A DNA stretch of 10,012 nucleotides, taken from contig JAFARH010000178.1 of the NCBI GenBank assembly GCA_019245555.1, positions 1 to 10,012 on the forward strand, in the 5' to 3' direction. The notes under the pieces were generated by a model. The model searched no databases. It saw only the letters and a program-made list of their open reading frames with translations, and was not told where the DNA came from. Below are positions 1 to 6,591 of this stretch, piece after piece. This DNA comes from Betaproteobacteria bacterium (GTDB lineage: Bacteria > Pseudomonadota > Gammaproteobacteria > Burkholderiales > SG8-39). Both the position numbers and the translations under genes were made by a program. Within the stretch, counting starts at the first letter, position 1. Each line of letters starts with the position of its first letter.

Positions 1-843
1 GAAGCCAGCGGAGATATAGCCCTTCGCAGCCGAGCCGGCAGGCAGCACGTCTTCCTCGGCGCCGGACCACCACACGCCGACGATCTTGTCGCGCGGGTAG
101 CCGATTTTCGCGGCAGTCTTGAGAGCAGTCGGGTTCATCACGCCCCAGCCCCAGAGGATCACCCAGTCGGGCTTGATCTGGCGAACCTGCTGCCATTGCG
201 ACTGCTGCTCGTTCCCCGGATGCGGCACGGCGATCGTGGTGAGCTCATAGCCGTACTGCTTCGACATTTCGGTGAGGACCGGGATGGGCTCCTTGCCGTA
301 GGCCGAGTCGTGATACACGAGGACGAGCTTCTTGCCCTTCCACTTGTCCATGCCGCCCATCTTCTGTCCCATGTATTTCACCATCACCGTGGCCTGGGAC
401 CAGTAGGTGGTAATCAGCGGGAAGACGTAGGGGAACACGCGTCCGTCGGCGGCCGACGTGCGGCCGTAGCCCATCGAGATCACCGGAATCTTGTCGGCCG
501 TGGCTTTCTCGATCAGCGAATACGTGATGCCGGTCGAAAGCGGATGGATGACCGTCGCCCCCGTCGGCGGATGCTTCTTCACGCGCTCGTAGCATTCGAC
601 ACCACGCGCGTTGTTGTATTCGGTCTCGCACTTCTCCCACGTGAGCTTGACGCCGTTGATGCCGCCGTCGCGCTCATTCAGCATCTGCATGTAATCGATG
701 ATGCCGCCGCCGAAACCGGAGCCGCCGGGCGCGTACGGCCCGACCCAGTAGAAGTTGGCGGGGACGAATTGCTCGTTTTGCGCGATGGCCGGCGAGACCG
801 CTGCCAAGGCAAGCGCGGCAGCAGCGAATGCGGTCCGTTTCAT
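1..843 (-). CDS. Liv-type ABC transporter periplasmic substrate-binding protein (3' part outside window)
   Basis: Periplasmic receptor that delivers a ligand to the LivH/LivM permeases encoded just upstream. The reading frame is open to the left edge, giving 281 visible codons. Members of this family are usually about 400-450 residues, so the C-terminal lobe is missing only because of the window edge. Residues 1-21 form a Sec signal peptide (MKRT, an Ala/Leu-rich core, then cleavage after AIA before Gln22). The mature start contains FYWVGPYAPGG, typical of the leucine/amide-binding fold (Peripla_BP_6). Cys72 and Cys84 flank ETEYNNARGVE and probably form a disulfide, as in many relatives. The ATG is fixed by an excellent Shine-Dalgarno site 6 bases upstream. 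It is the last gene of the operon that I can see. The ligand is unknown; the acyl-CoA synthetase in the operon points to a carboxylic acid rather than an amino acid, which is inference. Confidence 0.9.
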   Translation of the reverse strand, partial: MKRTAFAAAALALAAVSPAIAQNEQFVPANFYWVGPYAPGGSGFGGGIIDYMQMLNERDGGINGVKLTWEKCETEYNNARGVECYERVKKHPPTGATVIHPLSTGITYSLIEKATADKIPVISMGYGRTSAADGRVFPYVFPLITTYWSQATVMVKYMGQKMGGMDKWKGKKLVLVYHDSAYGKEPIPVLTEMSKQYGYELTTIAVPHPGNEQQSQWQQVRQIKPDWVILWGWGVMNPTALKTAAKIGYPRDKIVGVWWSGAEEDVLPAGSAAKGYISAGF

Positions 844-849
844 TGCAGT

Positions 850-858
850 CCTCCTCCT
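850..858 (-). promoter_or_regulatory. Strong Shine-Dalgarno site of the binding-protein gene
   Basis: On the minus strand this reads AGGAGGAGG, 6 bases before the ATG at 843. It is much stronger than the weak sites seen ahead of livM and livG. This fits the need to make the periplasmic receptor in excess over the membrane subunits. Confidence 0.75.
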
Positions 859-866
859 GAAGATCT

Positions 867-883
867 GTTCCGAAAAGCGGAAC
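867..883 (-). other. Intercistronic stem-loop between livM and the binding-protein gene
   Basis: A perfect 6-base inverted repeat, GTTCCG and CGGAAC, is separated by 5 bases. It sits in the 55-base gap between the livM stop and the start of the binding-protein gene. In the minus-strand transcript it forms a short hairpin that ends 8 bases before the Shine-Dalgarno run. No U-run follows it, so it is not a typical intrinsic terminator. Such hairpins can act as mRNA processing or stability elements that let the receptor be expressed differently from the permeases; that role is inferred. Confidence 0.4.
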
Positions 884-898
884 GGCAGTATAGCGCCC

Positions 899-1975
899 CT
901 AATGGGGAAACGGCCATAGGCGCAGCTTCTCCTTCCCGATCTGCCACAGCCGCGCCAGACCGTAGGGCTCGACGATGAGGAAGAAGATGATGAGCGCGCC
1001 GAAGATGACCGCCTCGGTGTTGGAGACCAGGGCGTGGGAGAGCTCGATGCCAAGGGCGTTTTCGAGCGACTTGGAGGCGAGGTTCAGGAAGATCGGGAAG
1101 AGCGTAATGAACCCGGCGCCGAGGAAAGAACCGAGGATCGACCCCGCGCCGCCGATGATCATCATGAAGAGCACCCGGAACGAGAGGTCCAGCACGAAGG
1201 CTTCGGGCTCGACGGTCCCGAGGTAGCAGAAGGCGTACATCGCCCCCGCCACCCCGCAGTAGAACGAGCTGATGGCGAAGGCGAGTAGCTTGGTCTTCAT
1301 CATGGGAATGCCGATCACGCTCGCGGCGACGTCCATGTCGCGCACCGCCATGAAGGCGTGTCCGGTCTCGCTGCGCATCAGGTTCTTTGCAGCGAGCGCC
1401 ATCACTGCGACCACGCTTAGCGTCAGCAGGTATTTCGCTGCCGGCGTGTCGATCGGATAGCCGAGGATTTCCATGCGCTGCGCGGTGATTACGCCCGACG
1501 AGCTGTGGTTCGAGAACCAGCCGATACGGTTGATCGCCCACAGTACGAAGAACTGGCAGGCGAGCGTCGCTACCGCGAGGTAGAGGCCCTTGATGCGCAA
1601 GCTCGGCAGGCCGAAGACCAAGCCGACCGCCGCCGCGCACAAGCCGCCGATTGCGAAGGCGCCGAGGATGGGCATATGCGGAATGCGCAGCATCGCGTTG
1701 TAGGCCATGAACGCCCCGACCGCCATGAAAGCCGCAGTGCCCAGCGAAAGCTGCCCGGCGTACCCCGTCAGGATGTTGAGGCCGAGCGTCGCGAGTGCGA
1801 GCACGAGGAAGGGCGTGAGGATCGCCGAGAGCCAGTACTGATCGCCGAAGAGCGGCACGGCGACAAACGCGATGACGAGTAACACCGCCATCCCGATTCG
1901 ATCCTGCAGGATTGGGAAGATCTGCTGGTCCTGCGCGTAGGTGGATTTGAACTGGCCGGCTTCGCGGTAGAGCAT
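899..1975 (-). CDS. livM: Branched-chain amino acid-type ABC transporter permease, LivM family
   Basis: Inner-membrane permease subunit of the Liv-type importer, 358 residues, a normal length for LivM. After a short hydrophilic N-terminus of about 27 residues it is strongly hydrophobic with multiple membrane segments. Family hallmarks are GYAGQLSLG at residues 71-79 in the early core, the cytoplasmic coupling loop around 202-223 (SETGHAFMAVRDMDVAASVIG), and the glycine-rich IIGGAGSILGSFLGAGF near 273-289. The C-terminus has the usual VEPYGLARLW ending. It pairs with LivH to form the translocation pore. The ATG lies only 2 bases after the livH stop, with no strong Shine-Dalgarno site, so it is probably translated by coupling. 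The transported compound cannot be read from the sequence. Confidence 0.93.
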   Translation of the reverse strand: MLYREAGQFKSTYAQDQQIFPILQDRIGMAVLLVIAFVAVPLFGDQYWLSAILTPFLVLALATLGLNILTGYAGQLSLGTAAFMAVGAFMAYNAMLRIPHMPILGAFAIGGLCAAAVGLVFGLPSLRIKGLYLAVATLACQFFVLWAINRIGWFSNHSSSGVITAQRMEILGYPIDTPAAKYLLTLSVVAVMALAAKNLMRSETGHAFMAVRDMDVAASVIGIPMMKTKLLAFAISSFYCGVAGAMYAFCYLGTVEPEAFVLDLSFRVLFMMIIGGAGSILGSFLGAGFITLFPIFLNLASKSLENALGIELSHALVSNTEAVIFGALIIFFLIVEPYGLARLWQIGKEKLRLWPFPH

Positions 1976-1977
1976 CG

Positions 1978-2871
1978 CTAGACTCGATCGATGATTTTTT
2001 CGCCGAAGAGACCCTCCGGCCGCACCAGCAGGAAAAGGAGCGCGACGACGTACGCAAACCAGGATTCGATGCCGCCGCCTACGTAGGGACCGAGGTAGAC
2101 CTCGGCGAGCTTCTCACTCGCGCCGATGATGAGACCGCCGACGATCGCACCGGCGATCGATTCAAAGCCGCCCAGGATCAGCACCGGAAGCGCTTTTAAC
2201 GCCGTGAAGGTCAGCGCGTACTGCACGCCATTCCGCACGCCCCACATGAGGCCTGCGACGAGTGCCACGAATCCAGCCACCGCCCACACAATCGCCCAGA
2301 TGTGCTGGAGCGGGATGCCAACGGCGAGTGCCGCCTGGTGATCGTCGGCCACAGCACGTAGCGCCCGACCGATGCGCGTCTTCTGTGTCAGCACCGCAAG
2401 CACGGCGACTAGCACGCCGGCCACGAAGGCCGCGAAGAGATCGAATTGGCTGACGTTGATGTTCCACTTGTCCGACAGCCACTCGATCGGCACGTCCGGA
2501 ATGCCGAGCTCTAGACCGTGGGGCTGTGAGCCCCACATGAGCTGCGATACGCCCTCGAGCACGAACGTGAGGCCTATGGTGGCCATGAGCAGCGTGATCG
2601 GCGGCTGGTTGACGAGCGGCCGGAGCACCGTACGCTCGATCAACATGCCGAGAACGACCATGGCGACGAGCGTCACGGCGAGCGCGAGCCAGATGTTCCA
2701 GCCGCGCTCGAGGAGGGAAACGAAGGTCAGCGCGGCGAAGAAAACGAGAGAGCCTTGCGCGAAATTGAAGACGCCCGAGGCCTTGAAGATGATGACGAAG
2801 CCGAGCGCGACGAGCGAGTACATGACGCCAGCGAGCAGCCCTCCCACGAAGACCTCGATGAAGAAATTCAT
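1978..2871 (-). CDS. livH: Branched-chain amino acid-type ABC transporter permease, LivH family
   Basis: Second inner-membrane permease subunit, 297 residues. The N-terminus MNFFIEVFVGGLLAG leads into the family's first helix and then FKASGVFNFAQGSL (residues 29-42), which is very characteristic of LivH. The coupling loop KTRIGRALRAVADDHQAALA lies around 154-173, and the segment LKALPVLILGGFESIAGAIVG lies near the C-terminal third. The protein ends with the typical LLVRPEGLFGEK. The frame stays open for 65 more codons upstream, but that extension lies inside the ATPase gene. The ATG at 2871 overlaps the ATPase stop as ATGA and gives exactly the family N-terminus, so I chose it. The gene is embedded in the operon and probably translationally coupled to livG. 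Confidence 0.94.
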   Translation of the reverse strand: MNFFIEVFVGGLLAGVMYSLVALGFVIIFKASGVFNFAQGSLVFFAALTFVSLLERGWNIWLALAVTLVAMVVLGMLIERTVLRPLVNQPPITLLMATIGLTFVLEGVSQLMWGSQPHGLELGIPDVPIEWLSDKWNINVSQFDLFAAFVAGVLVAVLAVLTQKTRIGRALRAVADDHQAALAVGIPLQHIWAIVWAVAGFVALVAGLMWGVRNGVQYALTFTALKALPVLILGGFESIAGAIVGGLIIGASEKLAEVYLGPYVGGGIESWFAYVVALLFLLVRPEGLFGEKIIDRV

Positions 2872-3659
2872 GCGTGCGCCACGCCAAGATAGGCGTCGAT
2901 GACCTTCTGATCGCCGCGCACTTCCGTCGGAGTGCCATCGGCGATCTTGCGGCCGTAGTCGAGCACGACGACGCGGTCGGAGATGTCCATCACCACGCCC
3001 ATGTCGTGCTCGATGAGGACGATCGTTGTGCCGTAGTGGTCGTTGACATCGAGGATGAAGCGGCACATGTCCTGCTTTTCCTCGAGGTTCATCCCGGCCA
3101 TCGGTTCATCCAGGAGCAGCATCACCGGTTCGGCGGCCAGGGCGCGCGCGAGCTCGACCCGCTTCTGCAGGCCGTACGGCAGCCGCCCGACCGGCGTCTT
3201 GCGGATGTGCTGGATCTCGAGGAAATCGATGATCTCCTCGACGGCATGCCGATGCTCCAGCTCCTCGCGCCGCGCGCGTCCGAGCCAGAGCGCTTGCTCG
3301 AGGAAGGTGCAGCGTATCTTGAGGTTGCGGCCCGTCATGACGTTGTCGAGCACGGTCATGCCTTTGAAGAGCGCGATGTTCTGGAACGTGCGTGCGATGC
3401 CGAGCTTTGCGGCATGGTGCGAGTCCATGTCGCGAAACTCTTCACCGCGAAAACGGATCGTGCCCTGGTTCGGGTGGTAGACACCGTTCAGTACGTTGAG
3501 CATGGAGCTCTTGCCTGCGCCGTTCGGGCCGATGATGGCTCGTACCTCGTGCTGATAGACGTCGAACGAGACGCCGTTCAGCGCCTTGACGCCGCCGAAG
3601 GCGAGCGACACGCCTTCGACGGACAGCAGCACTTCGCCGACCGGACGGCCGCGATCCAC
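2868..3659 (-). CDS. livG: ABC transporter ATP-binding protein, LivG family
   Basis: Cytoplasmic ATPase that powers the LivH/LivM importer, 263 residues, normal for LivG. Visible motifs are Walker A GPNGAGKS (44-51), the Q-loop in TFQN (Gln93), the signature LPYGLQKR (160-167, the variant typical of LivG/LivF instead of LSGGQ), Walker B VMLLLDEP (179-186), and the H-loop His218 in LIEHD. The long insertion between Q-loop and signature (residues 94-158) and the C-terminal DAYLG ending distinguish LivG from LivF. The most upstream start is GTG at 3659, 4 bases after the synthetase stop; another GTG at codon 10 (3632) is possible. Neither has a good Shine-Dalgarno site. Its usual partner LivF is absent from the window. 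Confidence 0.93.
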   Translation of the reverse strand: MDRGRPVGEVLLSVEGVSLAFGGVKALNGVSFDVYQHEVRAIIGPNGAGKSSMLNVLNGVYHPNQGTIRFRGEEFRDMDSHHAAKLGIARTFQNIALFKGMTVLDNVMTGRNLKIRCTFLEQALWLGRARREELEHRHAVEEIIDFLEIQHIRKTPVGRLPYGLQKRVELARALAAEPVMLLLDEPMAGMNLEEKQDMCRFILDVNDHYGTTIVLIEHDMGVVMDISDRVVVLDYGRKIADGTPTEVRGDQKVIDAYLGVAHA

Positions 3660-3663
3660 GCGG

Positions 3664-5622
3664 CTAGGCGGCGCGCATGGCAGCGGCCGGCGGGAAGGCG
3701 CGAGCGTCGGCGATCTTCAGGTCGGCGGAAATCTTCCCGGTGCGGCCGTCCTCGTAGCGCACTTGCGCCTCAATGTGCACGGTCTGGCTGCCGTCATAGA
3801 GCGCCGCGACGAGCGGCGCATATTTCTCGCCGATGAAGCGCCGGCGCACCTTGCGCGTGCGCGTGAGCTCCTCGTCGTCGGCGTCAAGCTCCTTGTGCAG
3901 GATGAGGAAGCGGCGGATCTGCGAGTTGGCGATTTCCTTCTCCTGCGCGAGGTCGGCGTTTACTTTTTCTACGCACTCCCGTACTAGTGCATAGACCTCG
4001 TCGCGCGAGGCGAGATCGACATAGCCCGAGTACGCGAGATTGCGCTTCTCCGCCCAGTTCGCCACCGCCTCCATGTCGATGTTGATGAAGGCACAAACCT
4101 TGTCGCGCTGATCGCCGAAGCAGACTGCTTCCTTTACATAGGGGAAGAACTTCAGCTTGTTCTCGAGATACTTCGGTGCAAAGAGCGTCCCGTCCTTGAG
4201 CGCGCCGACATCCTTCGCGCGGTCGATGATCTTGAGATGCCCATCGGCATCGATGTAGCCCGCGTCGCCGGTATGGAACCAGCCTTCGGCGTCCTTGGCT
4301 TCCATCGTTGCCTGGGGATTTTTGTAGTACTCCTTGAAGATGCCCGGGGAGCGGATGAGGAGCTCGCGCTGCGGCGTGAACTTGAGCTCCACGCCGGGGA
4401 CGGCGGGACCGACGGTGTCAGGCTTCACCCTGTCGTTCGGCTGGATCGAGACGAAGACGCTCGTCTCGGTCGAGCCGTAGAGCTGCTTCAGGTTTACCCC
4501 GATCGACCGGTAGAAGACGAAGAGATCCGGTCCGATCGCCTCGCCGCCGGTGTAGGCGATGCGAATGCGGCTCATGCCGAGCACATTTCTGAGCGGGCCA
4601 TAGACAAGCAGGTCGCCGAGCCAATACTGGAAGCGTTGAAAGAAGCCGACCGGTTTTCCTTCCATGATGCGCTCGCCCACACGTCGGGCAACGCCCATGA
4701 AGTGGTGGTAGAGCCACTTCTTCGGTGCGGCGGCGTCGTCCATGCGCACGGATACCTGCGTGAGGAGCGCCTCGAACACGCGCGGCGGGGCGAAGTAGTA
4801 GGTCGGTCCGATCTCGCGCATGTCGGTGGTCACCGTCTCTGCCGATTCGGGACAGCAGATGCAGTAACCCGCGACGAGCGGCTGCGCATACGAAAAGATG
4901 TTCTGTCCGATCCACGCCGGCGGCATGAAGGCGAGCACGACATCCTTGTCGGTGATCTTCTCCCAATCGGCGACCACCTTCGAACGCTCGATCAGGTTCG
5001 TATAGGTGAGCACCACACCCTTGGGGGCGGCGGTGGTGCCCGACGTAAAGAAGAGCGCCGCCGTATCGCTGCCGCGGCCCTTTGCCATCTCCGACTCCAG
5101 AAACGCCGGATCGCGCCGATAAGACTCGCGTCCGCGCGAGAGCAGCGCATCGTAGCTTTCGAGCTCGGCGTGCTTGTAATGCCGGAGTCCGCGCGTATCG
5201 TCGTAGTAGATGTGCTTGAGCGACGGGCACTGCGGCAGGATCTCCAAGAGCTTGTCGACTTGCTCCTGGTCCTCGACGATCGCGAATCCGACCTCGGCAT
5301 TGCGCAGCGGGAACGCCATTTCCGCTGCAACAGCATCCTGGTAGAGCGGAACGGGAATCGCACCGAGGCACTGCGCCGCGGCGATGCCGGAATAAATGCG
5401 CGGCCGATTGGCGCCGATGAGGGCGAGGTGGTCGCCGGGCTTGAGGCCGGCTGCGGCCAGCCCGCAGGCGAGGAAGCGCACTTCGTCGGCGAACTCGCGC
5501 CAGGTCCAGGTCTGCCAGATGCCGAGGTCTTTCTCCCGAATGGCGGGCGCATCACCGCGCACGCGCGCGTGATGCATGAGCAGCTTCGGAAACGTGTCGA
5601 GCGTCTCGATGCCCTCGCTCAT
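3664..5622 (-). CDS. AMP-forming acyl-CoA synthetase (long-chain fatty acid-CoA ligase type)
   Basis: Adenylate-forming enzyme of 652 residues that should convert a carboxylic acid, ATP and CoA into an acyl-CoA, AMP and pyrophosphate in the cytoplasm. Visible motifs are the phosphate-binding loop TSGTTAAPKG (193-202), YTGGEAIG (357-364), the adenine-binding YGSTET (382-387), WFHTGD (448-453), the hinge-region IDRAKD (466-471), and a C-terminal LTRTRKVRR (587-595) that probably carries the catalytic lysine. Its length and C-terminal domain fit the large FadD/Faa group (COG1022) rather than small benzoate-type ligases. The ATG at 5622 has AGGAGG 5 bases upstream; a GTG 14 codons earlier is less likely. 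It is the first gene of the operon, 4 bases before livG, so import and CoA activation are probably coupled. Chain length or aromatic preference cannot be decided here. Confidence 0.92.
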   Translation of the reverse strand: MSEGIETLDTFPKLLMHHARVRGDAPAIREKDLGIWQTWTWREFADEVRFLACGLAAAGLKPGDHLALIGANRPRIYSGIAAAQCLGAIPVPLYQDAVAAEMAFPLRNAEVGFAIVEDQEQVDKLLEILPQCPSLKHIYYDDTRGLRHYKHAELESYDALLSRGRESYRRDPAFLESEMAKGRGSDTAALFFTSGTTAAPKGVVLTYTNLIERSKVVADWEKITDKDVVLAFMPPAWIGQNIFSYAQPLVAGYCICCPESAETVTTDMREIGPTYYFAPPRVFEALLTQVSVRMDDAAAPKKWLYHHFMGVARRVGERIMEGKPVGFFQRFQYWLGDLLVYGPLRNVLGMSRIRIAYTGGEAIGPDLFVFYRSIGVNLKQLYGSTETSVFVSIQPNDRVKPDTVGPAVPGVELKFTPQRELLIRSPGIFKEYYKNPQATMEAKDAEGWFHTGDAGYIDADGHLKIIDRAKDVGALKDGTLFAPKYLENKLKFFPYVKEAVCFGDQRDKVCAFINIDMEAVANWAEKRNLAYSGYVDLASRDEVYALVRECVEKVNADLAQEKEIANSQIRRFLILHKELDADDEELTRTRKVRRRFIGEKYAPLVAALYDGSQTVHIEAQVRYEDGRTGKISADLKIADARAFPPAAAMRAA

Positions 5623-5627
5623 CGAGT

Positions 5628-5640
5628 CCTCCTCCCTCTT
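5628..5640 (-). promoter_or_regulatory. Shine-Dalgarno site that fixes the synthetase start
   Basis: The minus strand reads AAGAGGGAGGAGG, ending 5 bases before the ATG at 5622. This decides for that ATG over the GTG at 5664. The core GGAGGAGGACT is shared with the site ahead of the binding-protein gene. Confidence 0.75.
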
Positions 5641-5653
5641 GGCTGAGCCGGCG

Positions 5654-5670
5654 GATTCTTGCACAGAATC
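5654..5670. promoter_or_regulatory. Candidate operator: inverted repeat in the divergent promoter region
   Basis: GATTCT and AGAATC flank the 5-base centre TGCAC. The match extends one base further on each side (5653-5671), giving perfect 7-base arms. It lies in the only divergent intergenic region of the window, between the synthetase/liv operon and the hydrolase operon, where a shared regulator would be expected to bind. A second small dyad, GGCTGAGCC, lies at 5641-5649. I could not assign convincing -35 and -10 boxes in either direction, so promoter positions are left open. Confidence 0.45.
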
Positions 5671-5700
5671 CAGTTACATTTAGGCATGAAAGGCGGGGTG

Positions 5701-6591
5701 ATGAACGGTACCGAACACTGGACGCGCAAAGGCGACGTCAAACTCTTTCTCTGGCGCAAGAACTCCTCGGCTACGCCGAAGGGGACCATCCTCTTCGTGC
5801 ATGGCTCGTCGATGGCTTCGCAGCCGACCTTCGATTTGCATGTGCCCGGTCGACCGAACTCTTCGGTCATGGAGTGGTTCGCCGAGCGCGGCTACGACAC
5901 CTGGACGATGGACAACGAGGGCTACGGCCGCTCGGACAAGTCACGCCCGATCAACTGCGACATCCCTAACGGCGCCGAGGATCTCGAGGCCGGCACGGCG
6001 TACATCCAGAAGACGACGGGCGCCAAGAAGTTCCTGGTGTACGGCATCTCTTCCGGCGCGCTGAAGGCGGCGCTCTTCGCCGAGCGTCATCCAGAGCGCG
6101 TGGCACGTCTGGCACTGGATGCGTTCGTCTGGACCGGCAAAGGCAGCCCGACGCTCGAGCAGCGCAGGAAGCGCCTGCCCGAGTTTGCGGCGAAGAACCG
6201 CCGCCCGATCGACCGCGCGTTCGTGCACAGTATCTTCGAGCGCGACCATCCGGGCACGGCAGACAAAGCAACGATCGAAGCCTTCGCCGACGAGATCCTC
6301 AAGCTCGACAGCTCGGTGCCCACCGGCACCTACGTCGACATGTGCTCCAAGCTCCCGCTCGTCGATCCGCTGAAGATCACCGTGCCGACGATCGTCATGC
6401 GCGGCGAGTTCGACGGCATCGCCTCATTCGAGGACCTGATCGACTTCTATGCTCGGCTGCCCAATCCGGACAAGCAGTTCACCGTCATGGCCGGCATCTC
6501 GCACGCGAGCTTCCAGCAGAAGAACTACATGGTGGTCTATCACATCTTGCACGCTTTCTTTACGCAGCCCGAGCCGGTGTACCGCGCATGA
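5701..6591 (+). CDS. Alpha/beta-fold hydrolase
   Basis: Soluble alpha/beta hydrolase of 296 residues without a signal peptide, so probably cytoplasmic. Visible landmarks are the oxyanion-hole region LFVHGSS (31-37), the nucleophile elbow YGISSG with Ser117, a candidate acid Asp238 in RGEFDG, and the catalytic His268 in GISHAS. Between about 145 and 205 lies a charged helical cap. The substrate is unknown; an ester, lactone, thioester or C-C bond is possible. I chose the ATG at 5701 because AAAGGCGGGG precedes it and the conserved-looking part begins at TEHWTRKGDVKLFLW. An in-frame ATG at 5686 would add 5 residues. Its stop overlaps the start of the periplasmic binding protein as ATGA, so the two are probably translationally coupled. 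Confidence 0.88.
   Translation: MNGTEHWTRKGDVKLFLWRKNSSATPKGTILFVHGSSMASQPTFDLHVPGRPNSSVMEWFAERGYDTWTMDNEGYGRSDKSRPINCDIPNGAEDLEAGTAYIQKTTGAKKFLVYGISSGALKAALFAERHPERVARLALDAFVWTGKGSPTLEQRRKRLPEFAAKNRRPIDRAFVHSIFERDHPGTADKATIEAFADEILKLDSSVPTGTYVDMCSKLPLVDPLKITVPTIVMRGEFDGIASFEDLIDFYARLPNPDKQFTVMAGISHASFQQKNYMVVYHILHAFFTQPEPVYRA

Noticed and set aside
867..883. Intrinsic terminator after livM
   Set aside because: The stem is only 6 bases and is followed by AGATCTTCAGG rather than a U-run. Transcription must also continue to supply the binding protein, which has no other evident promoter.
196..978. 260-codon plus-strand frame opposite the binding-protein gene
   Set aside because: The opposite strand encodes a signal peptide and a family-typical binding protein with a strong ribosome site. 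The plus frame has no domain.
840..2057. 405-codon minus-strand frame covering livM in another phase
   Set aside because: It overlaps livM almost completely, is Arg/Pro-rich and has no membrane segments or motifs, while the livM frame shows the full permease pattern.
2874..3836. 320-codon plus-strand frame opposite livG and the end of the synthetase
   Set aside because: It crosses a real gene boundary and is Asp/Val/Arg/His-rich with no motif. It is a shadow of the ATPase gene.
4237..5646. 469-codon open frame on the plus strand opposite the acyl-CoA synthetase
   Set aside because: It is a mirror frame of a clear enzyme gene in high-GC DNA. The translation is rich in Arg, Glu, His and Asp without any recognisable domain, and the minus-strand frame has all the family motifs.
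5659..5700. Upstream TTG start (5659) or ATG (5686) for the hydrolase
   Set aside because: The TTG lies inside the inverted repeat and would add MHRIQLHLG with no Shine-Dalgarno site. The ATG at 5686 has only a weak one, though it cannot be ruled out.
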